DNA of 64,000 nucleotides from GCA-2683135 sp964507445. Its GTDB lineage: Bacteria > Planctomycetota > GCA-002687715. Below the pieces are notes generated by a model. The model searched no databases, was not told where the DNA came from, and was given only the letters and a program-made list of their open reading frames with translations. Location of the stretch: assembly GCA_964507445.1 (NCBI GenBank), contig CAZDQF010000009.1:1-64000 (forward strand). Direction: 5' to 3'. Positions 8,524 through 16,775 of the stretch are shown here, piece after piece. Made by a program: the position numbers and the translations under genes. Each line of letters begins with the position of its first letter. The first letter of the stretch is position 1.

Positions 8524-11500
8524 GGTTGCAGCGCATCCTCCTGCGACGCATGCCGGGAATCCAGCCGCCGTTCGAGCTTGAGGATCTCGCCCCGGGCATC
8601 AACGTCATCCTCGGGCCTCAAGGCTGCGGGAAGACATCCTTGTGTCGGGCGGTGCGGCTGGTGCTGTGGCCTGGGTGTGAGAAGGACGGTCGGTTCGAAG
8701 TGGTCACCACCTGGGATGACGGTTCCGGGCGGAAGCTCTACGGCGAGCGGGACGGCGTCCGGGTGGTATGGCAGGCGGATGGTGCGGACACCGGTGAGCC
8801 GACGCTGCCCCCGGCCCATCTCGCGCGCTGCTACACCCTGGGCCTGCGGGATCTGCTGCAGGACGAGCGGTCCACGGACGCCACCCTGGCCAATCAGATT
8901 CACGTGCAGATGTCAGGCGGCTACGACCTGGAGGCCGTACGCCGGACCCTCTTCAAGGTGCGGACCCGAGGTCGGCCCAAGGAGGCCAGGGACTTGCAGG
9001 CGGCCCTGGGCGCCGTCCGCGAGGTCGAGATGGAGTTCAAGGGGCTCGCCCGGTCGGAAGCGGAGCTGCCCGAGGCGGAGAGGCTCCGTGAAGAGGCGGG
9101 TGCGGCTGTCCGGGAGGTGCCGCTCCTCCAACACGCCATCGAGTTGGCGACGGCTCGCCGGGGGTTGAAGGCCATCGATCTCCAGTTGTCGTCGCTACCC
9201 GAGGCGCTCGGTTCCTACGACGGCAAGGAAAGAGAGCTCCTGGGTGAGCTGGAGGAGGAGGTCCAGCGATCTGGTCAACTTGTGCAGCGACGACAGTCCG
9301 AACTCGACTCCGCTCGTGAGGCGGAGCGTGAGACGGGCCTCTCTGGGGACGACCCTGACCAGGTGACCCTCGAAGGGTGGAGCGAGCGCGTCACGACGCT
9401 CAGCAGGATCCGACAGGATAGCGACCGGGCCCGCCAGGAGGGGGAGGACGCCCGGGCTCGGCGGGACAAGGCGGAGCAGCAATTGAAGGGGCACCAGGGT
9501 CTTCAGAACCCGCCCCAGGTTACTGACGAGGCCCTCCGTTCCGTGGAAGCCCTGATCCGCGACCTGGATCGGTGGCGGAGAGAGATGGCAGATCTGGATC
9601 GCAGGATCGCCGACCTGGACGCCAACTCCCGCTCCGCTGGCGACGGGCGACCCAAGGAGAGCGCGGCGCGGCTGCGTTCATGGCTCGCCGCCTCCAGTGG
9701 CGGCGGGATCCCGCCTGCGGCTCTGCGTCCGGTGGTCGCTGGCGTCCTCGTCAGCCTTGGCGCGGCGGTCCTCGCTATCTTCATGGACGGGCCGTGGCCT
9801 GGCATCGTCGGGGCGGTGGCGGCGACGGTGTCGATCCTGGCGGCGGCGTCGCTCTGGCGTCGTCCGCAGGGTGACGAGCGGGCCGCCGTTCAGCGCGACG
9901 TCCTGGAGCGCGGCTTGTCCGCACCGACCACCTGGACGAGGGAGCACGTCTCCCAGTTGGTGGATCAACTGGACGATGCGGCGTTCAAGCTCAGGCAGCA
10001 AGAGCAGCGGGCGGATGAACTGGATACGGTGCGGCGCAGGCGGGAGGAGGCCCAAGAGCCTCTCGACGGGCTGCTGCGTCAGCGGGAGGCTCTCCAACAG
10101 GATCTTGGCCTCCACGTGGACTCCGACGCGGGTCTCCTGGTGTTCGCCCACCTCGTGCGGGACTTCAACGACGCCGTCGCCGACGTGGCGGGTGCGGAGG
10201 CGCAGGGTTCAGCGGCGGATAGAGAGCTGGACGAGGCGCTGGACGACGCTGACGCATTCCTCACAGCGTTCGGGTACGACCGCCCCGGCGATCCGGATCA
10301 ACTCCGCGTTGCTGTGGAGGATCTCAAGTCGCGGTTGTCAGGCCTGCAGGCAGCGCGCAGGGATGTCGATGCACGAGAGCGGTCGGTCACGGAAGCCCGG
10401 TCGGGGTTGGAGCGGGCCCAGGAGAAGCTGGACGGGATGTACGAGCACCGGGGGGTGCCCGTCGGCGAGCGTGAGGCGCTCCTCGATATCCTCAAGCTGC
10501 ATCCCCAGTGGGCGGGGCTTCAGAAGTCGCGACAGGAACAGGGGGTCCTCATCACCAATCTCGAGGCCAGGTTGTCGGACCGACCTGCTTGGGCCTCCCT
10601 GCCTGTCGAGACGGCGGAGCGTCTCCACCAGGAGGCTGCGGACACGGCGGACGCTCTGACTGAGCGTGTGGGTCGGATCAGCGAGATCACGGAGTCGGTC
10701 AAGCTCGCTCAACAGGGCAGCCGTCTGACGGACGCCCTGGCCCGCTGCGACGCTGAACAGGCGGCGCTGCGTGACGCCCACGAGAAGGCGCTCCACGGGA
10801 CCGCGGGGCGGTTCCTCCTCGGTCAGGTGGCGTCGGAGCATCAACAGACCAGCCGCCCTCCGGTCCTGCAGCGGGCCATGGATACGTTCGCCGCCTTCAC
10901 CCGGAATCAGTACGAGCTCGTCCCTCCGTCGCACGAGGGTGAGGAGTTCCGTGCCCGGGACACATCCACGGACAAGGGGCTGTCCCTGTCGGAGTTGTCG
11001 GACGGCACCCGCGTCCAGCTGTTGTTGGCGGTGCGGCTGGCGTTCGCTCTCAACGCCGAAGGCGACCACAAGCTCCCCCTGATCCTGGATGAGGCATTGA
11101 GCACCGCTGACCCGGTGCGGTTCCGGGCTGTGGCGGACAGCCTGACCCTGCTGGCCTCCGACGGACGGCAGGTGTTCTACATGACCGCCAACCCCTCGGA
11201 CGCGCAGCAGTGGACAGCCGTCGGTGAGACCAGCAACACGTCGCCGGCCCACATCATCGAGTTGGCGAAGGTGCGCGGTTGGCAGGCAGCGGCGGATACG
11301 GAGGTGCTGAAGCCGCCCACGATCTCGGTGGTCCCGGAGCCCGGGGACATGAGGCCGGAGGAGTACGCGCGCAAGTTGATGGTGCCGCCCATCAATCTTC
11401 AGGACCCCGTGGGGTCCCTCCACCTCTACTACCTGCTCAGCGATGATCTGGACCAGCTCCACATGCTGATGCAGCGCTTTCGGCTTAACACCGTCGGACA

Positions 11501-11972
11501 ATGGCAATCGTTCTCGGCGTCCTTACGAGCGAACCGGTTGCTGGACGAGCCGTGTCGTCGTCGACTCGACGCCCTCACCGAGTGCGCACGGCTGACGTTC
11601 CAGGCCCGGGCCATCGGCAGGGGGCGTCCCGTGGACCGCGACGCCCTCGCAACGAGCGGCGCGGTGACCTCTACTTTCCTCGAACGTCTCACGGAGCTGT
11701 CGCGTGAGCTGCGCGGCGACGGATCGGCTCTGGTCAAGGCTCTGCGGGCCGGCAAGCACGAGCACACGAAGCGCTTCCGATCCGCCAGCATCGAGGAGTT
11801 GGAGGCGTACCTGGAGTCCGAGGGCTACATCGATGGCCAGGAGCCTCTCGACGACGCAGCTATCAGGTTTCGTGTACTCGAGGCGTCCCAGGAGGCGGTG
11901 GAGCAGGGCATCCTCACGGAGGAGGACTGCGGGCGGGTGGTGGATCGACTGCTCCACTCTCCGAGAGTGTGA
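8520..11972 (+). CDS. YhaN/SbcC-like coiled-coil ATPase with two membrane segments and a long C-terminal extension
   Basis: This 1150-residue protein has a Walker A at residues 32-39 (GPQGCGKT), a long coiled coil, an ABC-type signature near 820 (LSELSDGTRVQLL) and a Walker B near 851-860 (LPLILDEAL). Around residues 400-447 the coiled coil is interrupted by two hydrophobic segments (VVAGVLVSLGAAVLAIFM and GIVGAVAATVSILAAASLW) that look like a transmembrane hairpin; I recall similar segments in YhaN-type ATPases. No CxxC zinc hook is present. After the ATPase core a helical extension of about 255 residues (895-1150), with no domain I recognise, completes the protein. It is coupled by ATGA overlap to the phosphoesterase. 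The probable role is DNA-end processing or repair, possibly membrane-associated. Confidence 0.88.
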   Translation: MRLQRILLRRMPGIQPPFELEDLAPGINVILGPQGCGKTSLCRAVRLVLWPGCEKDGRFEVVTTWDDGSGRKLYGERDGVRVVWQADGADTGEPTLPPAHLARCYTLGLRDLLQDERSTDATLANQIHVQMSGGYDLEAVRRTLFKVRTRGRPKEARDLQAALGAVREVEMEFKGLARSEAELPEAERLREEAGAAVREVPLLQHAIELATARRGLKAIDLQLSSLPEALGSYDGKERELLGELEEEVQRSGQLVQRRQSELDSAREAERETGLSGDDPDQVTLEGWSERVTTLSRIRQDSDRARQEGEDARARRDKAEQQLKGHQGLQNPPQVTDEALRSVEALIRDLDRWRREMADLDRRIADLDANSRSAGDGRPKESAARLRSWLAASSGGGIPPAALRPVVAGVLVSLGAAVLAIFMDGPWPGIVGAVAATVSILAAASLWRRPQGDERAAVQRDVLERGLSAPTTWTREHVSQLVDQLDDAAFKLRQQEQRADELDTVRRRREEAQEPLDGLLRQREALQQDLGLHVDSDAGLLVFAHLVRDFNDAVADVAGAEAQGSAADRELDEALDDADAFLTAFGYDRPGDPDQLRVAVEDLKSRLSGLQAARRDVDARERSVTEARSGLERAQEKLDGMYEHRGVPVGEREALLDILKLHPQWAGLQKSRQEQGVLITNLEARLSDRPAWASLPVETAERLHQEAADTADALTERVGRISEITESVKLAQQGSRLTDALARCDAEQAALRDAHEKALHGTAGRFLLGQVASEHQQTSRPPVLQRAMDTFAAFTRNQYELVPPSHEGEEFRARDTSTDKGLSLSELSDGTRVQLLLAVRLAFALNAEGDHKLPLILDEALSTADPVRFRAVADSLTLLASDGRQVFYMTANPSDAQQWTAVGETSNTSPAHIIELAKVRGWQAAADTEVLKPPTISVVPEPGDMRPEEYARKLMVPPINLQDPVGSLHLYYLLSDDLDQLHMLMQRFRLNTVGQWQSFSASLRANRLLDEPCRRRLDALTECARLTFQARAIGRGRPVDRDALATSGAVTSTFLERLTELSRELRGDGSALVKALRAGKHEHTKRFRSASIEELEAYLESEGYIDGQEPLDDAAIRFRVLEASQEAVEQGILTEEDCGRVVDRLLHSPRV

Positions 11973-12011
11973 CCTGACGCCGCCGACCGAGTCGGCGGGC
12001 GTGCGCGGGCC

Positions 12012-12584
12012 TCAGGCTTGGTAGTGACGGGTGATCAGGTCGTTCTGGATCCAGAGCAGCATGTTGAAGGCCTTCACGGTCGCGACTTCGGTGTCCCGAT
12101 CCAGTCCGAGTCCGATGATCGTGGAGAGCAATGCGTCGGAGACGAATCCCATCAGCGCGTTCATCTGAACCAACGGGACGTCCAGCTCGTGGTTGCCCGC
12201 CCGCGGCGTGTGGATCTTGCCGACGAGATCCAGATAGCCGAGCATCGGTCCGTCGTAGGCGTTCGTGACGAGCCTCTCCAGGTACCGCCCCAAGTGCTGC
12301 TTACGAAACCCGATCATCTCGTGGTCCAGCGCCAGGTCGTCGATGCTGTCGGGTACGGGGCCTTCGTAGCCTGACTGCTTGGGAACGAAGTGACGTTTCG
12401 TCGCGTCCTGGGAGAACAGCTTGACGTAGACGGCATCCACCAAGGTCGGCACGAGTGGGGCGAGATGCTCCGCGGAGGCGTGGATCGCGGCGATCTGGTC
12501 GGGCCCGAACCCGATGAAGTTCGCCAGGTAATCGAAGCGATAGGCCAGATCGGTCTCCAGCCGTGTCTCGTCAATGTGCTGCAT
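12012..12584 (-). CDS. Protoglobin-family heme protein
   Basis: This 190-residue protein matches single-domain protoglobins: DYLANFIGF near the start, LVDAVYVKLF, a DHEMIGFRKQHLGRYLERL helix, then GKIHTPRAGNHELDVPLVQM, whose KIH histidine is the likely proximal heme ligand, and a C-terminal all-helical segment. No transducer, PAS or kinase domain is attached, so it is not a globin-coupled sensor but a stand-alone O2/NO/CO-binding protein. It is divergent from an Rrf2 regulator, with a strong palindrome in the 151-bp intergenic region. That arrangement is common for nitric-oxide or redox stress genes and suggests that the regulator controls it. No signal peptide, so cytoplasmic. Confidence 0.9.
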   Translation of the reverse strand: MQHIDETRLETDLAYRFDYLANFIGFGPDQIAAIHASAEHLAPLVPTLVDAVYVKLFSQDATKRHFVPKQSGYEGPVPDSIDDLALDHEMIGFRKQHLGRYLERLVTNAYDGPMLGYLDLVGKIHTPRAGNHELDVPLVQMNALMGFVSDALLSTIIGLGLDRDTEVATVKAFNMLLWIQNDLITRHYQA

Positions 12585-12658
12585 CCGGATGCTCCACCGT
12601 CTCGGAACTTGCCCCGTTTCCGAGGCGTGCGCTGACGGCCCGGGGAGGTCTTGCTATA

Positions 12659-12680
12659 AATTGGACATCGGTATCCAATT
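12659..12680. promoter_or_regulatory. Near-perfect palindrome in the protoglobin/rrf2 intergenic region (probable operator)
   Basis: Arms AATTGGA and TCCAATT flank an 8-base centre; the inner bases keep partial symmetry. The site is A+T-rich against a very G+C-rich background and lies 56 bp upstream of the Rrf2 ATG and 75 bp upstream of the protoglobin ATG, where a regulator could block both promoters. A related, imperfect copy (GTGGATATCAAG) lies at 12705-12716. Rrf2 proteins bind A+T-rich dyads of this size. Assignment to the adjacent regulator is inference from position. Confidence 0.65.
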
Positions 12681-12704
12681 GGGGGTAACTGTAGGGCCCT
12701 TAAA

Positions 12705-12716
12705 GTGGATATCAAG
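12705..12716. promoter_or_regulatory. Second, weaker dyad (GTGGATATCAAG) upstream of rrf2
   Basis: This 12-base site centred on GATATC resembles the half-sites of the palindrome at 12659-12680 (TTGGA/TCCAA) and lies 20 bp before the Rrf2 start. It could be a second, lower-affinity site for autoregulation. Based on similarity by eye only. Confidence 0.35.
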
Positions 12717-12735
12717 GTCTTGTTTTGGGTGGTGC

Positions 12736-13161
12736 ATGTTCTCTCAGACCGTCGAATACGCCCTTCGGGCCGTCGTTCAGTTGGCGTATGCCGCTCCGGA
12801 AGCGGCCACGGCTTCGCAGGTCTCCGAGGCGACAAAGGTCCCGGAGCCCTATCTGCGCAAGGTGCTCCAGGCGTTGGTTCGAGCGGGGATCGTCGAGTCC
12901 CAGAGAGGGGTTGGAGGGGGTGCCCGGCTGGTGCCAGACCCCACCGAGTTGACCATTCTTGACGTGGTCAACGCCGTGGATGCGATCCCGAGGATCCGAT
13001 CGTGTCCCCTGGACTTGGCGAAGCACGGCGCTCGACTGTGCCCGCTACACAGCCGGATGGATCAGGCGTTGTCCCATGTGGAGCGCGCGTTCCAGGAGAC
13101 GTCGTTGGCGGAGATCCTGGCAGAGCCAACCGCTTCCCCGCCGTTGTGCGAGTCTGAGTGA
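12736..13161 (+). CDS. Rrf2-family transcriptional regulator (NsrR/IscR-like)
   Basis: The start at 12736 gives a 141-residue protein beginning MFSQTVEYALRAVVQLA, the canonical Rrf2 start; the frame is open further upstream but without Rrf2 sequence. The winged helix (VSEATKVPEPYLRKVLQAL, then the wing QRGVGGGARL) is followed by the sensor segment, where two cysteines lie 11 residues apart (SCPLDLAK...LCPLH), with nearby histidines. In NsrR/IscR this region binds an Fe-S cluster; here only two cysteines are visible, so either other ligands complete a cluster or sensing is by thiols. It is divergent from the protoglobin gene, its likely target. An NO or redox stress response is the favoured reading. 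Confidence 0.92.
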   Translation: MFSQTVEYALRAVVQLAYAAPEAATASQVSEATKVPEPYLRKVLQALVRAGIVESQRGVGGGARLVPDPTELTILDVVNAVDAIPRIRSCPLDLAKHGARLCPLHSRMDQALSHVERAFQETSLAEILAEPTASPPLCESE

Positions 13162-13177
13162 AATCGGTCTGCGACGG

Positions 13178-13199
13178 GGTGCGAACAACGGAGCGCACC
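13178..13199. terminator. Possible hairpin between convergent genes
   Basis: GGTGCG and CGCACC form a six-pair stem around a 10-base loop, 17 bp after the Rrf2 stop and 70 bp before the stop of the convergent membrane protein gene. There is no T-run, so termination is plausible but weakly supported. Confidence 0.3.
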
Positions 13200-13269
13200 A
13201 TCCTGAGTCTGGTTGGGGGTGGTGCTCTCGATGGGCCTGCACCCGTTACGGGGTTTCGTAATCGCACCC

Positions 13270-14952
13270 TCAGCGCGGGGTGGGGGCCACGGGGCTCCAT
13301 CTGAGACCGCCCCCGCCGTCGATGCTGACCACCTGGAACCCCGTCAGCTTCGTCGCTTGCTCCTTCGGGATGATGAAGGTGAAGGTCACGGAACCATCGG
13401 TCTCCGCATCTGTGGCCTGGGCGGGCCTGGCGGATGCCCCTTCCATGGCGAGGCAGGCGGTGGCGTTGCCCGGGATGGCGCCGGTGCAACGGACCACGAG
13501 GGTGACCAGCGGACCCTTGCCCTTGCCCTTGCGCGTGACGGTGCAGGTGAGCGGCGCGGCTGAGGGGGGCTCCGTCCCGTGTTCGCGGAAGAGGGACAGC
13601 TGACGGTGTCGTAGGTCGGTCAGCCAGCCCTTCAGCCGCGGCAGCCACGGTGGGGAGTCGCCGCCGAAGGCCGCGGTCAGCACGTCCCAGGAGATCCCCT
13701 GTCCCGTGGACATGGCGACGCGGGCAGCCCGGAGTTGATCGCCGTTGGCCGCCGCGCTTCGGTGGCTCTCCACCTGGGTGATGGCAAGCGGGATGAAGGT
13801 GATGGCGCTGGCGAGCAGGGCGAGCCGGCGCAGTCGAGGCGGCGCCGTGCGGCCGAGGGCCACGATCACCGTGAGGACCGCCAACCAGGCGGGAGCGGCC
13901 AGGGATGTGTAGCGGGAGGCGGTCGCGTGGGCGAGTCCGGTCTGGGGCACGCGGCCCACGGCGATCATGACACCGCATGCGACGCCGAACACCGCAAGGG
14001 CCGCCATGGTGCCCGCCGCCGGTCGGCGGCGCGCGGCGATGCCGAGGATGAGGATGGCCACCACCAGCGCCATGACGCCCATGACGCCCGCCGCCAGGGA
14101 CGAGGTGGGGGCTGCGTCCGGGCCCACGATGGCGGTGCCCAGGAAGCGGGTGACGAACTCCGTGACCACGCCGGCTTGCAGCGGTGCGTTGGCGAGGGGT
14201 CTCTCCTCCAACGAGAGTGAGAGTTGAGGCTGGGCGACGTTCGCCGCCGGGTCGGCTGCAGGGCTGCCCTCGTGGGCGCGGTGGACCCCGAGGGCTCCGG
14301 CGCCGAGGGCGACCCAGAGGCCGATCCACGCGGCCCGTCGCCTGCCGCTCTCGCAGGGCCGAACCAGGAGCAACAGGGCGCCCACGGGCCAGCACAGGAA
14401 GCCGGCCAGGAAGGACCAGGAGCTCATCACCGCCAGCAGGGCCGCGACGCCATAGCGGAGTCGGCTCAACCGGACGCTCCCCAGCAGCGCGAACGCACCC
14501 ACCACCCCGAACAGGCACAGCCCCAACTGCACCTGGATCCCCCACACCCAGTTCATCCAGCCGTGGGCGGAGAACCAGACGAGCGCCAGGGCGCTGATCA
14601 GCCACGGTGTGCTCCCTGGCAGTCGGCGCAGCACCAGACAGAGCACCACAAAGGAGGCGAGCATGAGCCCCTGGGTGGCGAGCATCTGGGTGCGCAGGTT
14701 CCAGCCGGTGAGCTGGGAGAGCCCGGCGACGGCGAGCCGTGGGAAGAGGGAGGTGTGTTCGTTGTGGCCACGCCAGAGCTCCTCCATGGAGAGGTCGCCG
14801 TCGTGGGCGTGGACCGCCAGGGGGATCATGCGCCACTCATCCACGTAGGGGAGGTCCACCCCGTGGCGCAGCGTCAGTCCTACCGAGAGGGCAAACACCC
14901 CCGTCGTCACCAGCCACGGCAGCACGGTGCGCGCGGTCACGGGGCTCCTCAC
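13270..14952 (-). CDS. Multi-pass membrane protein, GT-C glycosyltransferase-like topology
   Basis: This 560-residue protein starts with a membrane anchor followed by a periplasmic loop carrying LPYVDEWRMIP (about residues 34-44) and GHNEHTSLFPRL. It then has about ten further membrane helices to residue 390 and a C-terminal extracytoplasmic beta-rich domain (about 440-560) with two cysteines. The acidic DEW in the first large loop and the HNEH motif resemble unclassified GT-C-fold membrane glycosyltransferase relatives, where a first-loop acidic residue is catalytic. No close family is recognised, so the enzymatic role is a guess. It is 13 bp downstream of the three-domain gene on the same strand and probably co-transcribed. 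Confidence 0.75.
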   Translation of the reverse strand: MRSPVTARTVLPWLVTTGVFALSVGLTLRHGVDLPYVDEWRMIPLAVHAHDGDLSMEELWRGHNEHTSLFPRLAVAGLSQLTGWNLRTQMLATQGLMLASFVVLCLVLRRLPGSTPWLISALALVWFSAHGWMNWVWGIQVQLGLCLFGVVGAFALLGSVRLSRLRYGVAALLAVMSSWSFLAGFLCWPVGALLLLVRPCESGRRRAAWIGLWVALGAGALGVHRAHEGSPAADPAANVAQPQLSLSLEERPLANAPLQAGVVTEFVTRFLGTAIVGPDAAPTSSLAAGVMGVMALVVAILILGIAARRRPAAGTMAALAVFGVACGVMIAVGRVPQTGLAHATASRYTSLAAPAWLAVLTVIVALGRTAPPRLRRLALLASAITFIPLAITQVESHRSAAANGDQLRAARVAMSTGQGISWDVLTAAFGGDSPPWLPRLKGWLTDLRHRQLSLFREHGTEPPSAAPLTCTVTRKGKGKGPLVTLVVRCTGAIPGNATACLAMEGASARPAQATDAETDGSVTFTFIIPKEQATKLTGFQVVSIDGGGGLRWSPVAPTPR

Positions 14953-14965
14953 GGGGTCCGTGGTC

Positions 14966-16531
14966 CTACTTCACCGGCGCCCCCGCGCCGAACCGGAGCC
15001 GTTGCAGGGAGGTGACGCCGTTGTTCGCGAGCGTGACCACGAACAGGTTGTCGTACTCGTCGTCGGCGATGGTGATCTCATCCTTGATGCCGAGGGCGTT
15101 GAGGATTGGTCCGACGGTGTTGGAGTGCCCCGCCACCAGGGCACACTCGCCGGGCTTGAGGGCCCACAGCTTGCTGGCGAGGCCGCGATGGTCCCGGGCC
15201 GGGTGGGAGCCGACCTCCTTGCCCGCCTTGGCTGCGGCCGGTTGGGCCGTCTGGAGCGTGCGCTTGAACTCGCTGCACATCACCAGATCCAGGTCCGCGG
15301 CCGGGATCATGTTGGCCAGCAGGGCCGCTCGCGCCTCGCCCGCCGGGGTGAGGGCAGGGTCTCCGTCACCCGGGTCCTCCCGCTTCTCGGCGTGACGCAC
15401 CAGATAGATGGTGCGAGGTTTAGATCGTTGGTCCTGTGGCAGCTGATGGGCGTTGGACTCACCGAACACCTTCGCCTCCCGCACCACGCCGCGCATGAGG
15501 TCGTTGGGCACCGGGACGGAGAGGCTGTACTGGGTGATCTTCCAGGCGCCGTCTTGTCGTATGAGGCTGCCGGTGCCGCGGCATTCCCCGTAGCCGGCGT
15601 TCCACACCACCTCGTCGAAGGACGCGTGGTCGCCGTCTGGTGAGATGGCGACGTGGCGCTTGGTGGGCACGTAGACCCACGCGCTCTCGCGCTTGAAGTA
15701 CTTCGAACACCAGTCCCTGAACGTGGGGATGTCCCAGCGCTCGTCCGGGTCCGTGCCGATGAACACGGCGCCCTCCGCGAAGCACCCGAAGTAGCGGTCT
15801 TCATCGGCCCGGGAGGCGGCGTCGTGGAGCCTGTCCAGGACCCTGTCGATCCGGTGCCTCACGGCCTTCTTCGGCCCGAGAGCCAGGCTGCGGAGGGTCA
15901 ACTCCTTGAACAGACCGGAGCCGTCTCCTTCCACGGAACGGATGCCGCGGAATCTCTCTCGCAGGAGGGGGGTGATCTCCGACGTCTCGCCGTCCTTCAT
16001 CAGCGTGAGGGCCACGTTGGCGGAGCGAGGCACCGCCCGGATCTCCGCGTCCGTCACCGCACAGGGGTTGATGGCGGTGAGGGAGCCGAACTCGAACCCG
16101 AATCGACCCAGGATCTTCAGGGCGCTGCGGTAGCCGCCCCCCAGGCTCACCAGGTGGATGCGGTTTCCCTTGATCCTGGAGCGGACCCGCAGGTTCCTCA
16201 GCAAGGGGGAGAGGCGCTCCACGGACGTGCGCTCTTCGAATCGTCCTTCCCTGGGAGCCACCGGAGCGAGGAGCAGCCACTTGTTCTGCCCCGCGGCGGT
16301 CCAGAACCGCACCATCTGATCGTAGACCGCGGCCCGGTCCTGCTTCCCGTCCACGATGAGCATCATCACGTCCGTGGGTTTTTTCTGATCGAAACCGGAA
16401 CCTGCTTCGAAGCGGAACTCGAGGACCCCACCGTCGGGGAAGTCGATGCGGTTCCATCGCATGGGGTTCGGTTGCGCCCAGGTGGATGCGGAGAGCAGGC
16501 AAAGAGCGAGGAGTGCATGCAGGTGTTTCAT
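14966..16531 (-). CDS. Secreted three-part fusion: hydrolase-like, SnoaL/DUF4440-like, histidine phosphatase
   Basis: About 521 residues from ATG 16531, with a signal peptide (LHALLALCLLSASTWAQ). Residues about 25-230 resemble an alpha/beta-hydrolase core (VMMLIVDGKQDRAAVYDQM, LVSLGGGYRSALKIL) but the nucleophile elbow is degenerate (SLGGG), so this part may be inactive. Residues about 245-365 look like a SnoaL/DUF4440 domain (DRYFGCFAEGAVFIGTDP, GAWKITQYSLSVPVPNDLM). Residues about 380-521 form a branch-1 histidine phosphatase: YLVRHAEKRE with the RHA(E/G) catalytic motif and ALVAGHSNTVGPIL with the second histidine, as in SixA/PGAM-like proteins. I do not know this combination as a described architecture. 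It is followed on the same strand by the membrane protein gene. Confidence 0.82.
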   Translation of the reverse strand: MKHLHALLALCLLSASTWAQPNPMRWNRIDFPDGGVLEFRFEAGSGFDQKKPTDVMMLIVDGKQDRAAVYDQMVRFWTAAGQNKWLLLAPVAPREGRFEERTSVERLSPLLRNLRVRSRIKGNRIHLVSLGGGYRSALKILGRFGFEFGSLTAINPCAVTDAEIRAVPRSANVALTLMKDGETSEITPLLRERFRGIRSVEGDGSGLFKELTLRSLALGPKKAVRHRIDRVLDRLHDAASRADEDRYFGCFAEGAVFIGTDPDERWDIPTFRDWCSKYFKRESAWVYVPTKRHVAISPDGDHASFDEVVWNAGYGECRGTGSLIRQDGAWKITQYSLSVPVPNDLMRGVVREAKVFGESNAHQLPQDQRSKPRTIYLVRHAEKREDPGDGDPALTPAGEARAALLANMIPAADLDLVMCSEFKRTLQTAQPAAAKAGKEVGSHPARDHRGLASKLWALKPGECALVAGHSNTVGPILNALGIKDEITIADDEYDNLFVVTLANNGVTSLQRLRFGAGAPVK

Positions 16532-16775
16532 GATGGTCCTTTCGGTCTCCGGTCGGCGAACCGCGGCGCGCACCGGCGAACGCCAAGCGGGACGGATCGT
16601 ATCCCCAATCGCTCCGCTGCCGTCGCGGATTCAGCCGCGGCTCCTGTAGGATCACGGTCGGCATGGCCGTCGGATCACGGGATCGCGTTGTTACCTTCGG
16701 GGCGCGACCGCGTCCTGGACAAAGGCGGAGGCGGCCGGCAGATCGTGGAGCAGACACCAGCACGGTGAGAAGATC

